Assembly (NCBI RefSeq): GCF_003597395.2
Contig: NC_133774.1
Span: forward strand, 34,726,068 to 34,790,067
From: Chelonoidis abingdonii
Lineage: Eukaryota; Chordata; Testudines; Testudinidae
Direction of reading: 5' to 3'
DNA length: 64,000 nt
This document shows positions 12,501-27,500 of this stretch, in pieces. Within the stretch, counting starts at the first letter, position 1; each line of letters opens with the position of its first letter. Position numbers and translations under genes: made by a program. Below the pieces are notes generated by a model. It did no database searches. It was given only the letters and a program-made list of their open reading frames with translations, and had not been told where the DNA came from.

Positions 12501-15500
12501 ACTGTGTCATATTCTGTAGGCTCTTATTGGCTGTTTTGAGAATCACTTCCTTTTCTTCCAGTGTATGGCAGCCCTAAATACTCCCAGGATAACACCTGTG
12601 CAGCTGATAGCTAAGGGTACAGAGATAGGTGACGTGAACATTTGTTGGGAGGAAGCCTAGCCCACTGAATCTATAATTACATTTTTAACCCTGTACACCA
12701 AGTTGATTCATTTCCAGAAAAGGTTTTAAGCAGCCCATTATTTAGCCTTGTAGAGTTGGTGCACACCAAAAAATATTGGGTTAATTCCAAATGTGCAGGC
12801 TTTAAAAGTACAGAATTTAAGGATGAGACTTTCAAAGGCACAAAGGGGAATTAGATACCCAAATCCCATAGATTGAAATAATAATACTGTAACATGTTTC
12901 TCTCATGAGAATTCTCCTGATGCAAAAGAGGTTTGTTAGAAGATTTTGTTAAATTTTCCAATCCTTGAGAATTGCTTCATGTGAGATGGAAATAAAGCTT
13001 TTCAATAATGACTAGTTGGCATGCAGCAATCTGTCTGCTTGGTCAATTTACTACCAAGATTTAAAAAAATATATAATTATTTGCTGTCTCAGAAAAAAGG
13101 AACCCTTACAAATAATTGAGAGACCAGCCACAAAAGAGTTTGTCTAAACAAATATGTTGCATCCTAATAGAATAACTGTGAAAATCAAATGCTTATGCTG
13201 CTTTTTGTCTGTAATCAAGCTCTCTCTTTCTAGAAAATTTTAGGATCAAATTCTGCTTTCAGACAACTACTCCAGTACTTTGGAAGATCAGTAGATGGCC
13301 ATGAAGACTTAAATGGTGACGGCATTACTGATGTATCTGTTGGTGCTGATGGAAATGTGGTTCAACTCTGGTTAGTCAATTATTTTGGCCAGACAGTGTT
13401 TTAATATTTTGGATATAAGTAGTGTATTTGTTTTATGAAATGGCAAAACATTCCCCAACCTCCAACCCACCTCCACTCATGGCATGTGTATGGGACTAAC
13501 ACAGTTGTTTTCTCATGATTCTGCTAATAGAGTAGCTAGTTGAAAAATAATGTTGGACTACACTGTTTTCAATTGCCAGTAATGAATAATGGACAGACCT
13601 ATTTGGAAGAGCTGTTCTATAGAGTAAGCAAATAGAGCAGTGAAATAAAATTGGCACCTACTTCTGACAATATTATTCTTTTCTGTCCTGTGGACAATGC
13701 ATACCTGACAAGATTAGTTTACAAGTTTCATCACATAAAAACAAGAACAGTTTCACAAGTGCTTCCCAAAGCAATACTGGGTATGTCTCCCAAGCAACTG
13801 TCAGCCAACTCGGGTTTGGGCTGTGGGTCTGTTTCATTGCTGTGTAGACTTCTGGGCTCAGACTGGACCCCAAGCTCTGGGACCCTCCCACCTCGCGGCG
13901 TCCTGGAAGTCCATACTCCAGCCCAAGTCCGGAAGTCTACACAGCAATGAAACAGACCCACAGCCCAAGTCCTGTGAGCCTAAGTTATAATATAATATAA
14001 CTATAATTATATTATAATTAGTTATAATATAATAATTAATATTATATAATATAACTATAATTATATTATAACTTGGGCTCACAGGACTTGGGCTGTGGGT
14101 CTGTTTCTTTGCTGTGTAGACTTCCGGAATTGGGCTGGAGTATGGACTTCCAAGACCCCACGAGGCGGGAGTGTCCCAGAGCTTGTGATCCAGTGTGAGC
14201 CCAGAAGTCTACACAGCAATGAAACAGCCCCACAGCCCAAACCCAAGTTGACTGACAGTTGATGTGTAGAGTTGGCTGGTACGGGCCAGCCCTGGGGTTT
14301 TCTTTGCTGTGCACACATACCCGTTGTGTGCAGCACATTGCCTGGTGCTAAGTTGAAACATAGCTTGATAAATAGCTTCACTCCTCGGTTATCCATGTCT
14401 TCACCAGGCGTCCCCAAGGATATTATAGAGACACTTAATGAAGTATGAGTTTGCACTGGTAACAGAATTAAAAATATAAATAAATTGCCACTTCTTGCAT
14501 CATAAAATCAAATTAAAAAACAATGGCCGTCTAGTACCTTTTATCCACAGTGAAACTTTTGGTTGATGTCATCAGGCACTCCATATATACATTAGAAAGC
14601 TGTATGACACTTAAATTTGTTTTAGTTTGATCAATAAAAGGTATTAATATCTCTCCTTTACTCTGAAATTTGATCTAACTTGACAAAAAGTGAAGCTCAT
14701 TAAAGTATATATGTAAATGTAAAATGCAAACAGGAAAATCAGTTGTTAACATCATCTTGGATTGGTTTTGCAGTATTTTTTTTAGTTCTTCAAAACAACT
14801 CTTTGGAATCTTGACTACTTAATGACAGTTACATTTTTTTTTTCACACAAGCTAATTAAGAAGAAATGTAACTGCTCTGCTCCACCATTAAGGTCAATGA
14901 CTTTCCTAAAAGAACAGCAGTTTTCCTTACGGAAAAATACAAGAACTTGATTCTGTCTTATGAACAATTATTTAAAATATTAAGAATATTAATATTAACA
15001 TCATAAATCTCCCATTGTACTGTATCAGTTAGTGTCACAACATAAAGAGAGATTTGAAAAAGAATATTAGCTATTAAAAAGAACCATTTCATCAAAGAAA
15101 GATAACTGTACCAGGCTGGCATTATATGAAATTTTACAGTGGGGACCATTATAAAAAAACATCGTAGTCACAGATAGGCCTATCCCAGAACTAAGTTTCT
15201 GATTTACTCCGGGTCCTTGAAATCACATGTAGCCATCTCTTTTTGTTTCAGGTCACAAAGCATTGCAAATGTGTCCATAAGAGCATCATTTGTACCTGAG
15301 AAAATCAGTCTGCTGAATAAGAACACTGAGGTAGCCGTCAAAATGTGTTTCAGTGCCAAGTTTAGACCTGCTAATAGAAATAACCAAGTGGGTAAGAATA
15401 CCTAAGGCATTGCTTATGTGAATTATGTTGAAAGTGTTGCAATTCTAATATACTGGGGAAAATAAAAAACTAATATTGGATTACCAGCCTGTAAAAGTTT

Positions 15501-18500
15501 TTGTTTTATTTTAAAGCATTGCTGTCATCACTGACCTACCGTCTTTGGAAAGTGAGAGACAAGTTATACTGAAAAAAGTGCAGACTTCTCACCTACCCTG
15601 TTAGCACTCTGAAGTGCCATCAGGGAGAGAGGAGTAAAGGCAAGGGAGCTCAGAGGCTAGTTTCATTGCATTTTGCTCTCTAGTTGTCCTTCAGCTGCAC
15701 TCCAGGCCTGTCATCAGCTTTGATCACTTTGGAGGAGGAAAGGAGTAACTTAAGAAGATGTCAGGAGTACAGAGCTTGTTTCCAGGTTTCTATTTGAAGC
15801 TGCAGCAGTGACCATATCTTCTCTCTTCAACAAAAAAAGATGTCTTCTATTGTGAAATCACTCATGCTGCTACCTCTGATGCGAGCAGACAGGAGCTCTT
15901 TTTGGATAATAGAAGAGAATTAGACAGGACAACCCAAACTACATGATTTTAAAAAAATAATTTAAAGCCCAATCTTGGGTCTTTCACTAGGCTTGTCCAT
16001 CATCATTTTTAGGAAGTTGGGGAAATAGAAAAATATTATGAGTGTCCTTTAAGGACTTATGATACAATATTGTCCGACCTTACCTGATCAACTATCTTTA
16101 CACCAAATAATTGGCAAAATAAGTTTGACCACTTCTCTACTGAATATAGTACCTTTTCAGTGCTTACAATTTGTGAGAAACAAAATAACAATGAATTTCC
16201 ATAGTAAGCACTCATAGTAAAATTTAAAAAAAAATTAAAGCTGAAAATGCAGCTTGATGGATGACTAGATGTAGAGTGCTTTATAGACTGGTACATTTAG
16301 AGTTCTGCGATATGATTGCAAGGCATCTGTATTTGGCATATTCCTGGCCTTGCAGAATGACCTCTTGCCCAGGTTACAGACTCTCACACCCTCAGTAGAT
16401 ACTGGATTGTTTACCATTTTTTAGAAGGTTTCATGTTTAGCAAGCTAAAGAAGCAGCAAAATATTCTTGGGTTTTATGGCAAAACCAGTCATTCTATAAT
16501 ACTGAAGCCTGATTCTGATGGGAGTTGCACTGAAATTCGGACTCCACCAAAATTTGTTCCATTGCTTTTGTAGATATTAGATACAATGCAACACTGGATG
16601 CTGATCTCCAGTCATCTAGAGTGACTTCTAGAGGATTATTCAAAGAAAACAATGAGAGATATATACAGAAAAATATTGTTGTAAGTTCTGCAGAGACCTG
16701 TGTTGAGCACATCTTTAATGTACAGGTAAGCAGTCTCAAACACCCTCATGTGTCTTAAGTAATGTAAGAAAGAAATGGGTGACTTTTACATCCGAAAATC
16801 AGAATTTTATTTGATATAGTCAATAACTTAATATCTAACCAAATCTCAGACACCTCAGACATCTTAAAAATATATGTCCTATTCAAATCAAATCATGGCA
16901 AAACTCACATTCATAGATATTAAGGCAGGAATAGACAATTATGATCATTTAGTCCGATCTCCTTCAAATAGGCCAAAGACCGTCATCCAGTAATTTCTGC
17001 ATAAAGCCCATGATTTCAGTGGGGTCAGGATTTCACCCACAGAATGGACCATTCCACAGCTGGCTGTACAAGGATATAAGTGGCAAAAATTTTTTTGTTT
17101 TTTTTTTTATTTAAAAAAAAACCTAGGCAAACAACCTAGGCCATCTTCTGGTGTGTACCAGCCCTAGAAGGCTGCATAAAGGGGCTGCAGAATAGGCTGG
17201 TCTTTTCAGGAAGTGAGTCAACCTGGTATGCAGACATAAAAAACCCAACTTCCCCTCTTTATAACAATGAAAACAACCCAGATTCCTAAAGCTGCAGTAA
17301 ACCCCTTGCTTGATTCCATGAACGATGATGAGAATGTGTCAGGGAACTGGTTCTTTTATTCCTGCCTTCAGTAAAGAATTTAAAAAGTACCCGAACCAAT
17401 CTATTTACAGGTAGTTAACTTTGGGGATTTTTTCCATTTCCTCATACATCTAGTCACCACTAGGGCAAATGTTTTGGGTCACATCCATCAACTCCTCTTG
17501 GTTCAGCCTCAATTCAGAGCTGTCAGCCATAGAGAGGGATTGGGACGAGAGGGTTTTTTAATCAGTCTGTCACTGATCTGGGAAGAACCCATTCACTACT
17601 AGGAAATCAGGCAGGGGTGATGGTGGGGAGACATACTCCACATGTTTAGTGCTTCCCCTGATGTCATTTGTAAGGTCCATTTGCCATATATGCTAGTCAG
17701 GCAAAATGAAGTAGAGTCAGTGAATCCATCCTGGGGAAAGGGCTGGACTTACACAGCCAGGAAAGAATGAAACAGGTTTCATGTGGCTGCTTCCAAGGGG
17801 TAACTTCATCTTCTGAATAGCAAGCAGCCTCTGCAACAGCAGGGACTTTCCAGGCATCAGAGTCACAAACAATTACAGCCTCTACAAATCCTTAGGTATT
17901 ATAATGGAAATGCTGACACCGGTAGGTTCTGCTTTAATACTGCTTAGCAGACCAGCACAAGAAAAAACAAAAGGTTAAAAAGAGGCAATGCTGCAATTTT
18001 AAAAGAAGAGAAGAAACACTTTGTGTTAGTCTCTGTTGTTTACAAGATGTTAAATATTATTAATGGAAAATATGTAATACTGTTTTCAATGATCTGCTGA
18101 ACAGCTAATTGTCAATGAATATATATATGTGTTATAGGAGCCTTCTGATGCTGTAAACTCCCTTAGTCTGCGCATTGATATTAGCCTCAAGAATCCTGGC
18201 TCCAGTCCTGTCCTTGATATATATTCACCTGCCGCTGTGGCCTACAGTGTAAGTATAGGATGTTACTGTATGAAAGCACACAGTGCCCCCCCTAAACACT
18301 GCTCCTGTTGTCACCAACAGAGTATGTAAAGATGAAGGATAGTCTTATGGTTAAAGCATTGTAGTGACGACAGAAGGCATGGGTTCATTTCCCAGTTTTA
18401 AGTTGTATGACTTTACAAAAGCTGCTTAGTGTCTATAGGTCTCACTGAAGCATCTATAAAATGGGGATAATACAACTAAGCTATCTCTGAGATGCTGAAG

Positions 18501-21500
18501 TTAAATTAGATGTAGTCGGTCTGGTCCTCAAATTGTAAATTGAAACTAAAGAAATACAGGAAAATATTTCTTCCCTTTCCTGTAGATCCCTTTTGTTAAG
18601 GACTGTGGTGAGGATGAACTCTGCATTTCTGATCTTGTTCTTGAGGTTCAACAGAAAACCAATGATGGGTAAGTGTTAAATAAAGTGAGTTTTTCGTAAG
18701 GGACATTTTTGCCAACTGAATTCTGAATAAAAACGTAAGAGTTTCTTTGCAAAGCAGCAAATATTTATAGAAAAATATACAGAGAGTCAGTTTCTACCAC
18801 TAATAGAGGCTGAGAAACCAGCTGTTGTAGACAGATGTATGACTGTGCTGGAAGGCAACTGAATTCTTACAGTTATTTTGCTTTTAAAGAGAATTACAGC
18901 ATTTCTACTGTTAAAACTTAATAATCTTATATTGATAGTACATAGTGAAGATTTTGCAGCTTTACAGAAAATGTTCATTCAGGTCAGTTTTAAGAGATGA
19001 GTTCACATCATTTTATAACCATTGTAAAAAGTTATTGTAAAGCTACAGCTGTAAATATGTAGAACTTTGAAAATTGATAGTGCTATGCATGTGAGTTGTT
19101 GCTTAATGGAAGTATAATGCCGTTTAGTGATCTTTACTGCACTAGTTACTATATTTATAATACCAAACAATTTTTTCAACAGCAAACGGCCCTTTATTGT
19201 CAGCAGCAAGAACAGAAGGCTGACGTTCAGTGTGAAGCTGAGAAATAAAAAGGAAAATGCCTACAACACCAGAATCCAGGCTACATTTTCAGAAAACTTG
19301 TTTTTCGCTTCATCTTCTTTACCAGTATGTAAAATATTCACCTCCTCTCAACTTTTCCTATTACTGCTGTTTTTCTGGTTTCCCGGAGAAATGTTTTTCT
19401 TTCTAGTATCATTTTCCCAGCAAAGGCTGATGTGCAAACTACCCCTCCGACTCAGCTTATTCCCTAGGATACCAAAATCATCTTCCAGCTTTGTCTTAGC
19501 ATCAGTCAGAACTAAATGTAGAGTATCAGTTTATTTAGATCAAGGATAGAGACAGCCAGCTCAGCAAAAAAGCTGGCAATCTATGTAGTTTGATTCTGCC
19601 TCATTATTACTGTCATTTTTTCCTTACCCTGGGACTTGGCATCCCATATCTACTGCTTGACCCCCCCCAGCAACGCTTCTGAATACTGTTGCTGTGCCAC
19701 AGAGAGTTTATACTTGACAAATCAAGTGTGCAACATGGATAGAGCTTCAAAACACAGATTTTGGAGCCAGAAGTATCAATACTGCCAAGGTCATGTATTT
19801 CAGCTAGACCGTTAGTCAGATCAAGATGATCACTCTACCAGAAACCATGCTTCTGTTGGATTTTTTCCTTGCAAAAAAGAAAGGAATGTTACATATTATT
19901 TTGGGGACTGGAATAAATCATTTATCTGAACTCTTGCTCCCAGCCGGTTAATACAGGATAAAATCCAGACTCCAGTGCCTGGCCTAGGTTACAGAGCTGC
20001 TCCTGGAGAGGTGCATGGTGAGGATTAGAATCCAGTGGTTGAAATATCTTATGCAGGGAAGGAATGGGAGCATTCATGAAAAGGCAAATCCCTTGGCCCT
20101 GCCCAGGTCCAACCAAGACCGATGTTCTCCTGCATGCAAATAGATGGGCTCCATATTACTCACATGGTATGCACCAGTCCCATTGCACAGCACAACCACA
20201 ACAATTCCATTGCACAAAGTACCACAACAAAAATCAGATTTTTAAAAAATCCGTTGGCTTAGAGAAAGTTCAGTCTTCAAGGGAACTCATTTTCTCCCAA
20301 AAAGGTTTCTGCTTCAGAGCAGAAAGGAGCCTAGAACCAGAATTACATGGAACTAGACCACTGGTAGGCAACCTATGGCACGCGAGCTGATTTTCAGTGG
20401 CACTCACACTGCCTGGGTCCTGGCCACCGGTCTGAGGGGCTCTGCATTTTAATTTAATTTTAAATGAAGTTTCTTAAAAATTTTTAAAACTTTGTTTACT
20501 TTACATACAACAATAGTTTAGTTATATATTATAGACTTATAGAAAGACCTTCTAAAAATGTTAGTGTATTACTGGCATGCAAAAGGTTAAATTAGAGTGA
20601 ACAAATGAAGACTCGGCACACCACTTCTGAAAGGTTTCCGACCTCTGAACTAGGTGAACTAAGTGAACTCCATCATTCAAGGAGGATTCTCTGTTTAAGT
20701 TCATATTTTGGTTAATGTTCTGAAACAGCCAAATCTGGTCCCATGCACAAAACCCATTTACACTGGCTTTGTGTGGAATTCCCACTCTGTACTTGAAAGC
20801 ACAATTAGAGTTAATGCTGTAGGTGTCACTATGCCCAGAACAGGTGACTTCTCAGTGTCGCTTTGGGGTCGTTACTAATATAAAGCACGTACTGCTTTGG
20901 CCTCCAATCTATAGTCCTTGTTTCTAAGTACAACCCCTAGTGGGGTTATTAGATGATAAGCAGTTGCACAGAAGCAGTTTGCCAGTGGATGTATGTAGTC
21001 CCAGACCCACTGTCATCTTCCCTCTCGTCACCTGACCCAGTCCAAACCTCCCCTGCACAGCCTCTCAACAGCTTGCCCATAGTGGAACTGCAGCTGAATT
21101 CAGGGGTGGATTTGGCCCTACATGGTAGACATCACATTGAAAAATGCAGTGTAGAGAATTCTCTGGTTTTGTAGCAGAAGCTAATATCTGGGTGGTGGTT
21201 GTTCTCTTCCCTCCAGGCTGATGGGACTGAAGTCTCATGTCAGATGGGCACTGGCCATAAATCAGTCATTTGCCAAGTCAGCTATCCTGTTTTTAAAGTG
21301 GGACAACAGGTACTGCTCAGATTTTGTATTTAAGTAAGTTTGTTATTTCTACCACAATGCTTATAAAAGGATCCCCCTTCACAAATAACAAGCACTGTTT
21401 TCTTATTAATGATTTGGTTAGATTCAAACCTCACTTTGGGTTACATGTTGCCTGTTCTGATGATGCTAAACAATGACTCAAAGATCCTCCAAGCCCACAG

Positions 21501-24500
21501 GGCTGGGGAAAGAAGTGGCTCTGTAGCATGTGTCTCCCTATCATGCTACTGTAACACTGTATCTCTGCGAGGGTGGGGGGCTGGGGACAGAAGGTGGGAA
21601 GCAGCCATTCTTTATGATGATCTCCCTTGGGCACTGAACAGATTTGCAGGCAAGATGGTGGTGGTACTCATAGTGATTGGGAAAGAAGGTAGTGGGGGGA
21701 GTGGAGGAAAGATGAAGAGCTCTATTTTAGCCATGTTTAGCTTGAGCTGACAGCTAGACACTCACCAGGAGATTTCAAAAGATAGACTGAGAAGTTAGTT
21801 TGGACACAAGAAGACAGGACTGCAGTAGAAAGGAAGATCTCGAGTCATCAGCACAGAGGTTGTGTTTGTGGATGAGATTACCCAGTGATATAATGTAAAG
21901 TGGGGGAGAGAAGACTGAGTCTGTGGAATCCCCACAGAAAGTTGGAGGATGGATGAGAAGGACCCAGTTAGAGAGGCTGGAGGAGAACCAGGAGAGGAGA
22001 GAGTCATGGAAGCCAAGGAATGACAAGAATTCAAGAGCAGGAACATGGCAGCTGGGTTGAAGGCAGCTGACAGGTCAAGGAGGATGAAGATGGAGTAATG
22101 GTTCTGAGATTTGTATAGGAAAAAGACATCAGAGACTTTGCCCAGAGCAGTTTGTTGAGCTGGGAATTCCTGCTTGGTTCCATCAACAGTAACTCCCTCT
22201 TCAGGGCTGCAAACATAACCAGTTTGTGGGAACTATGCTGCCATGGAAGGAAGCCCAGCACCTGAAAGGCAGTCTGTAAATCTCAGGATAGCCAAAGTTT
22301 TAGGAAGCCCATCCTCTTCTCTGTTCCCCTGGGGCAGGAGGGAAATAATCCTCTCATTTCATGACAGGGTAATTAGGAACAATGAGGAGCTTGCCAGGTA
22401 GAACAGAAACGTTCCAACTGCATGAAAAAATTCTTTGGATTGAATCTGACCCCTTTTTAAGAGCTTTAGTCAAATTGGCCCTGTTATGATTATAGACAGC
22501 AGAAAGAATACAGGGAGTTGTGTGAATTTTCATTCACCTGTGTTAATGTTTAAGAATGTATGTAACCCAAATAACTTCATATTTCATTAATTACTTTGGC
22601 ACCAACTGGGAGTGTGCTAATGAAGTGTGCTAATGACACAAAGTTGGGAGACACCATCAATACAGAGAAGTGAATATTATACAGAAAGAATTGGAGACCC
22701 TGAGGACTGGAGTAATAGAAGTGGGTTAAAATTTCATAGTATGAAGTGCCAGGTAATGCACTTATGGACTAATCAGAACTCTGATTAGCTCATCAGTAGG
22801 AAACAACAGAGGAAGAGAAAGACCTGAGTATCTTGGTTGATCATAAGATGACTATGAGCCACTAATGTGATGCAGTCATGAAAAAGGCAAATGTGATCTT
22901 AAGATGTCTAAGTAAGGTACTTACAGTAGAAATATGGAAGAATTAATGCCATAGTACAAGGCACTGGTGAGACCTTATCTGGATTATTGTATACAATTCT
23001 GGTCGCCCATGATCAAGAAAGATTAATTTAAATTGGAACAGGTGCAGAGAAGAGCTACTAGGAAGATCAGGGGAATAGAGATCCTATGTTTCAAGAGGAT
23101 GGTTTTTTTGCCTATAAAAATGAAAGCTGAGAGCTATGCTTAGATGACAGGGAATTGCAGTCCTGGGAAGAAAAAAATTAAAGCTCAAAGGCAGGTCACT
23201 GAGAAGCACAGAGCTTCTACCAGAGCTGCTGCCTCAAACAGTGCTCTGCCTCTGTCCTACTCCTGCATGAGCAGACACCACCCAGACATTCGTGTGTCCA
23301 TCACACTCAATATTTATATGCAGATAAATAATTATTATAATTAATTATATTTTTGTAAGCACTTTAAATTTGCTTATTCTATAATCTGTTTACTTCTGCT
23401 TATCTTTTGTATAGGTATATTTTGATATTAATTTTGACTTTAATCTCAAAAATCTTCAGGACATGGCAAATATAAGTTTTCATGCTCTGAGGTAAAGTAC
23501 ATTCTTATATAATAATTTCATTTAAAAAGCATTCCCTGCCGGTGCTGCACAGTTTAAAATATAATAAGTTAATTATCATTGCCAGTGTAATTTATTTTAA
23601 ATGTAATTGTGAGTTATAATACATGAGTGAACAAATGATGTTTTTGATAAACAGTGAAAGTAATGAAGAGCAAGAAGCAGACAACCAGGTCTACCTCTCA
23701 ATTCCTCTGCGGTATGATGCAGAAATTCACTTAACAAGGTACGCTGAATAAAGAAAAGAATCTGTCATTTTTGTCAAAGGTATTAGAACATAAAGGTGCC
23801 TCTGAGAGACCTTGAGACCATATGTCAAGGTTCCCCCCGACTTTGAACTCTAGGGTACAGATGTGGGGACCCACATGAAAGACCCCTTAAGCTTATTTTC
23901 TATCAGCTTAGGTTAAAACTTACCCAAGGCACAAATTTATTTTCTTGTTCTTGGATGGTATTGGTGCCACCACCAAGCAATTACACAAAAATTCAGGGAA
24001 GGGTCACTTGGAATCCCTATTCCCCTAAGATATCCCCCCAAGCCCCTTCACTCCCTTTCCTGGGGAGACTTGAGAATAATATACCAACCAATTGCCTTAG
24101 CAAAGTGAGCACAGACCAGACCCGTTGTCTTCAGGACACTGAAATCAATCAGGTTCTTAAAAGAGGCATTTTATTATAAAGAAAAAAGTAAAAGAATCTT
24201 ACCTGCAAAATGAGAATGGAAGGTAATTTTACAGGGTAATGAAAAGATTTAAAACACAGAGGTTTCCCCCTCTGGGCTCAGCTTCACGGTTACAAAAACA
24301 GGAATAAAACTATCTCTGTAGCATAGAAAAATTTACAAGCCAAAACAAAAGATAACCTTGCCCTATTTACACTTTCTGTTGTTTTAGATGGATTTATTCC
24401 AGGTATATTTTCAGGAGATGTTATACCTGTTTCCTTTTCCTTCCGTCCAGAGAGAGAACAACATAAGAAACAAATCCTTTCCCCCCAGATTTGAAAATAT

Positions 24501-27500
24501 CTTCTTTCCTCATTGGTCCTTCTAGTTAGGTGGCAACTAGGTTATTTGAACTGCTTAACCCCTTACAGGTAAGGTGATTAGTACAGCTGCAAAGAAGGGA
24601 TTTTATACTACTGCATACATAAAGGTTCTGGGAAACTTTCACGGGAGAGTGCATCAGCCATTTTGCTAGAAGCTCCTGAAATGTGTTATATTTCAAAATC
24701 AAAATCTTGGAGAGCTAAACTCCACCGAAGAAGTTTTTTGTTATTTTCTTTGATGGTATGAAGCCACTTTAGCACAGCATGGTCAGTCTGCAGGTGGAAA
24801 CGCCGTCCCCAAACATATGGGCATAACTTCTACAGAGCGTACACAATGGCGTAACATACCTTCTCTGCGATTGCCTGAGAGGGGAAGCCACTGGTCAGTT
24901 TTGTTTTTTCTGAGAAACACAACAGGATGGAATTCTTGATCTGGTCCTTCCTGCATTAAAACTGCTCCCACACCATGCTCGGATGCATCTGTGGTTACTA
25001 GGAAAGGTTTCTCAAAGTCTGGGGCCCTTAGAAGAGGGTCAGACATGAGTGTTGCTGGTAGAAAATAAGCTTAGGGGGGTCTTTCGTGCGGGTCCCCACA
25101 TCTGTACCCCAAAGTTCAGTGTGTGTGTGGGGGGGGGGGTGGACCCTGGCATGGTGGTAGAGGTGGAATTTTATGCTACTGCATTCATAAAGATTGTTAC
25201 CCTTCCCTCTATATTTATGACACTATAGATTCACTATCTTTATTTGGCTGCTGTTAGAAATTCTTGCTTTATCAAGTACAGGAAAAATCATCTTATTCTC
25301 TTTGTATAATATGGCATTGCTTTTAAAAAGAAAAATAGTAAAAAGACCAGATATGTAGCTATACAACCCTTAATATATACTTAGCCAGGTACAGATATTA
25401 TAGGCGCTCAGATACTGCAGTGGTGGCAGCCATATAATTACCTAGATAGGTAGTACTGGCTGTAACATCTGTATTCTAGCTAGATCAGCACAAGAACTAC
25501 CAAAAAAAGTGCTCTGGATTTAATGATATAATTTAATGCACAGTGTATACAGTTGTGGGCTTGCTGGCTCAAATGTATTGAAAGCCCGTTTCAAAATGGA
25601 TAGTTTGCTTGAGATCAAGGAAAACCTCATTATCTGGGATAAACTATTTATGATTATATATGATGCACTCATGCAGCGAACTGCAGGTGAAGGAATAAAT
25701 ATATTATCTTACTTTCTATAGTGCTTTTTTCATGCCAAAGCATCCCAATGAAATTTGTAAACTTAAACTGATAGAAAACAACAAACAGCGGTAACTCTAA
25801 ACTCAACTTTTGAGAGGAAAGGTGGCCTCTGCTTAAAAGTGCACGGCAACAAAGAATTTGAGGGTAGCTCTACACTTATGGTGGCATGTAGAATACAGAC
25901 GCTGCATACCCAGCTAGTACGGCTATAAGTAGCAGTGGAAACATTAAGACACTGTTTAAGTGAGTAGACTAGAGTGCCCGACACACTTGAACTCTTTTAT
26001 GTATACTTTACACAGCTCTCTATGCACCCAAGGTGTGCCTCCCATGTCTATGCTGGTTTGTTCCACAGATGGAGCCTTTCTCTGCCTCAGTAAAAGAATC
26101 TGACAGCAGAGAAAGACTGGCAGAGGGGAGGCAGCAGGAAAAGTCTCCAGTCTTCTTCTACAGTAGGGAAAGACTTCAATAGGTCCCCCTTGCCAGAGCC
26201 CTTTCCTGCCACAGTGAAAGGCTCCAGCAATGAGAAGATGCCAGAACCCTTCACTGGTGCATGTAGCTACATGTATCTTACACACTATTGCAAGTACACC
26301 TCTACCCCGATATAACACTGTCCTCGGGAGCGAAAAAATCTTACCGCGTTATAGGTGAAACTGTGTTATATCAAACTTGCTTTGATCTGCCAGAGCGCGC
26401 AGCCCTGCCCCCCCCACCCCCCCTGGAGCTCTGCTTTACTACGTTATATCTGAATTCGTGTTCTATTGCGTCATGTTATATCGGGGTAGAGGTGTATAGG
26501 CAAGTTTAGACAAGATCTGAGAGATTAATTTTAGAAGAATTTGGCCCACAAATACAGTGTTTAACAGCTCCCGTTTTGCAAAAACTATTACAATATCTTG
26601 AAAGACCCAGATATGAGACCTCACCAGGTGTGCCAATTCCTACATCCCAACAGTAGGATGAATCCATGAGTTTTCTCCCAAAATGTTTGCTAACCAGCTC
26701 AGCCTTATTTGTATCATTCCATGACAGATATTTTCTTCTAAAACACCTCCTGTTCTGTAGTGAAATTAGTGTTAAAATGTTAAAATTCCACTTCATCTGT
26801 TATCTTTTCAATAATCATCATTTCCAAAAATCCTCGGATAAAAAACATTATTTTTTTTGTTTACAGCAGCAATAATATATTCCTTGCTTAATGTGTATAT
26901 TTTAACATCAGTGGCAAATTTTTCCCACTTCATAGTATTGCTCTGCTGTACTACATTTCAAATCCTCTTCGAGATTTGGGCTCCAGCAAGAAATTTCCTG
27001 TTTCTTAAACAGCTTTTTAACATTAAACTAAAAACAAGGATACAAATAATTGAATCTCTTTTTATTACACTTCTGAACTTTGATTCACTGGTTTATAATG
27101 AACCCGAAAGCATCCAATTACATAACTGCCAAATAAAAATCTATTGTTTTATGGTTGATTACCAGGTTTACCAGCATAAATTTCTATGAAGTATATTCTG
27201 ATCGTAATATTCCTTCCACTGTGAATAATTTTGAAGAGATTGGTCCTGCGTTCAATTTTTCAGTGAAGGTTAGTAAACATTTTTGTGGATGAGAAAAGAT
27301 CTTGCCTTTCATCTATAGTCTGTACCCAAAGAGCAGACAAAATGATAGTCCTTGGTATGTTTTACTGTGCTGCTTTATGAATCTGGTCAATGAGGAAAAT
27401 GATTCACCACCATAATGCACAACCTTCACTTACTTAAAGGTAAGATTTCCATTTAGTGATGGGCGGTCTTATGCATGTTTGGTTCTCCAGTTGCTCACAT

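Noticed and set aside
14079..14456. Minus-strand open frame of 125 codons and its mirror frames
   Set aside because: They run through the arms of the nested palindrome, so the same peptides appear on both strands. They have no splice context or family similarity.
24783..25046. Functional reverse transcriptase/RNase H gene
   Set aside because: Only a fragment remains, with frameshifts and stops downstream, inside a rearranged LTR.
27166..27174. Alternative exon 24 acceptor at the second CCAG (exon from about 27175)
   Set aside because: It would shorten the exon by three codons; the upstream acceptor gives the family length and phase.
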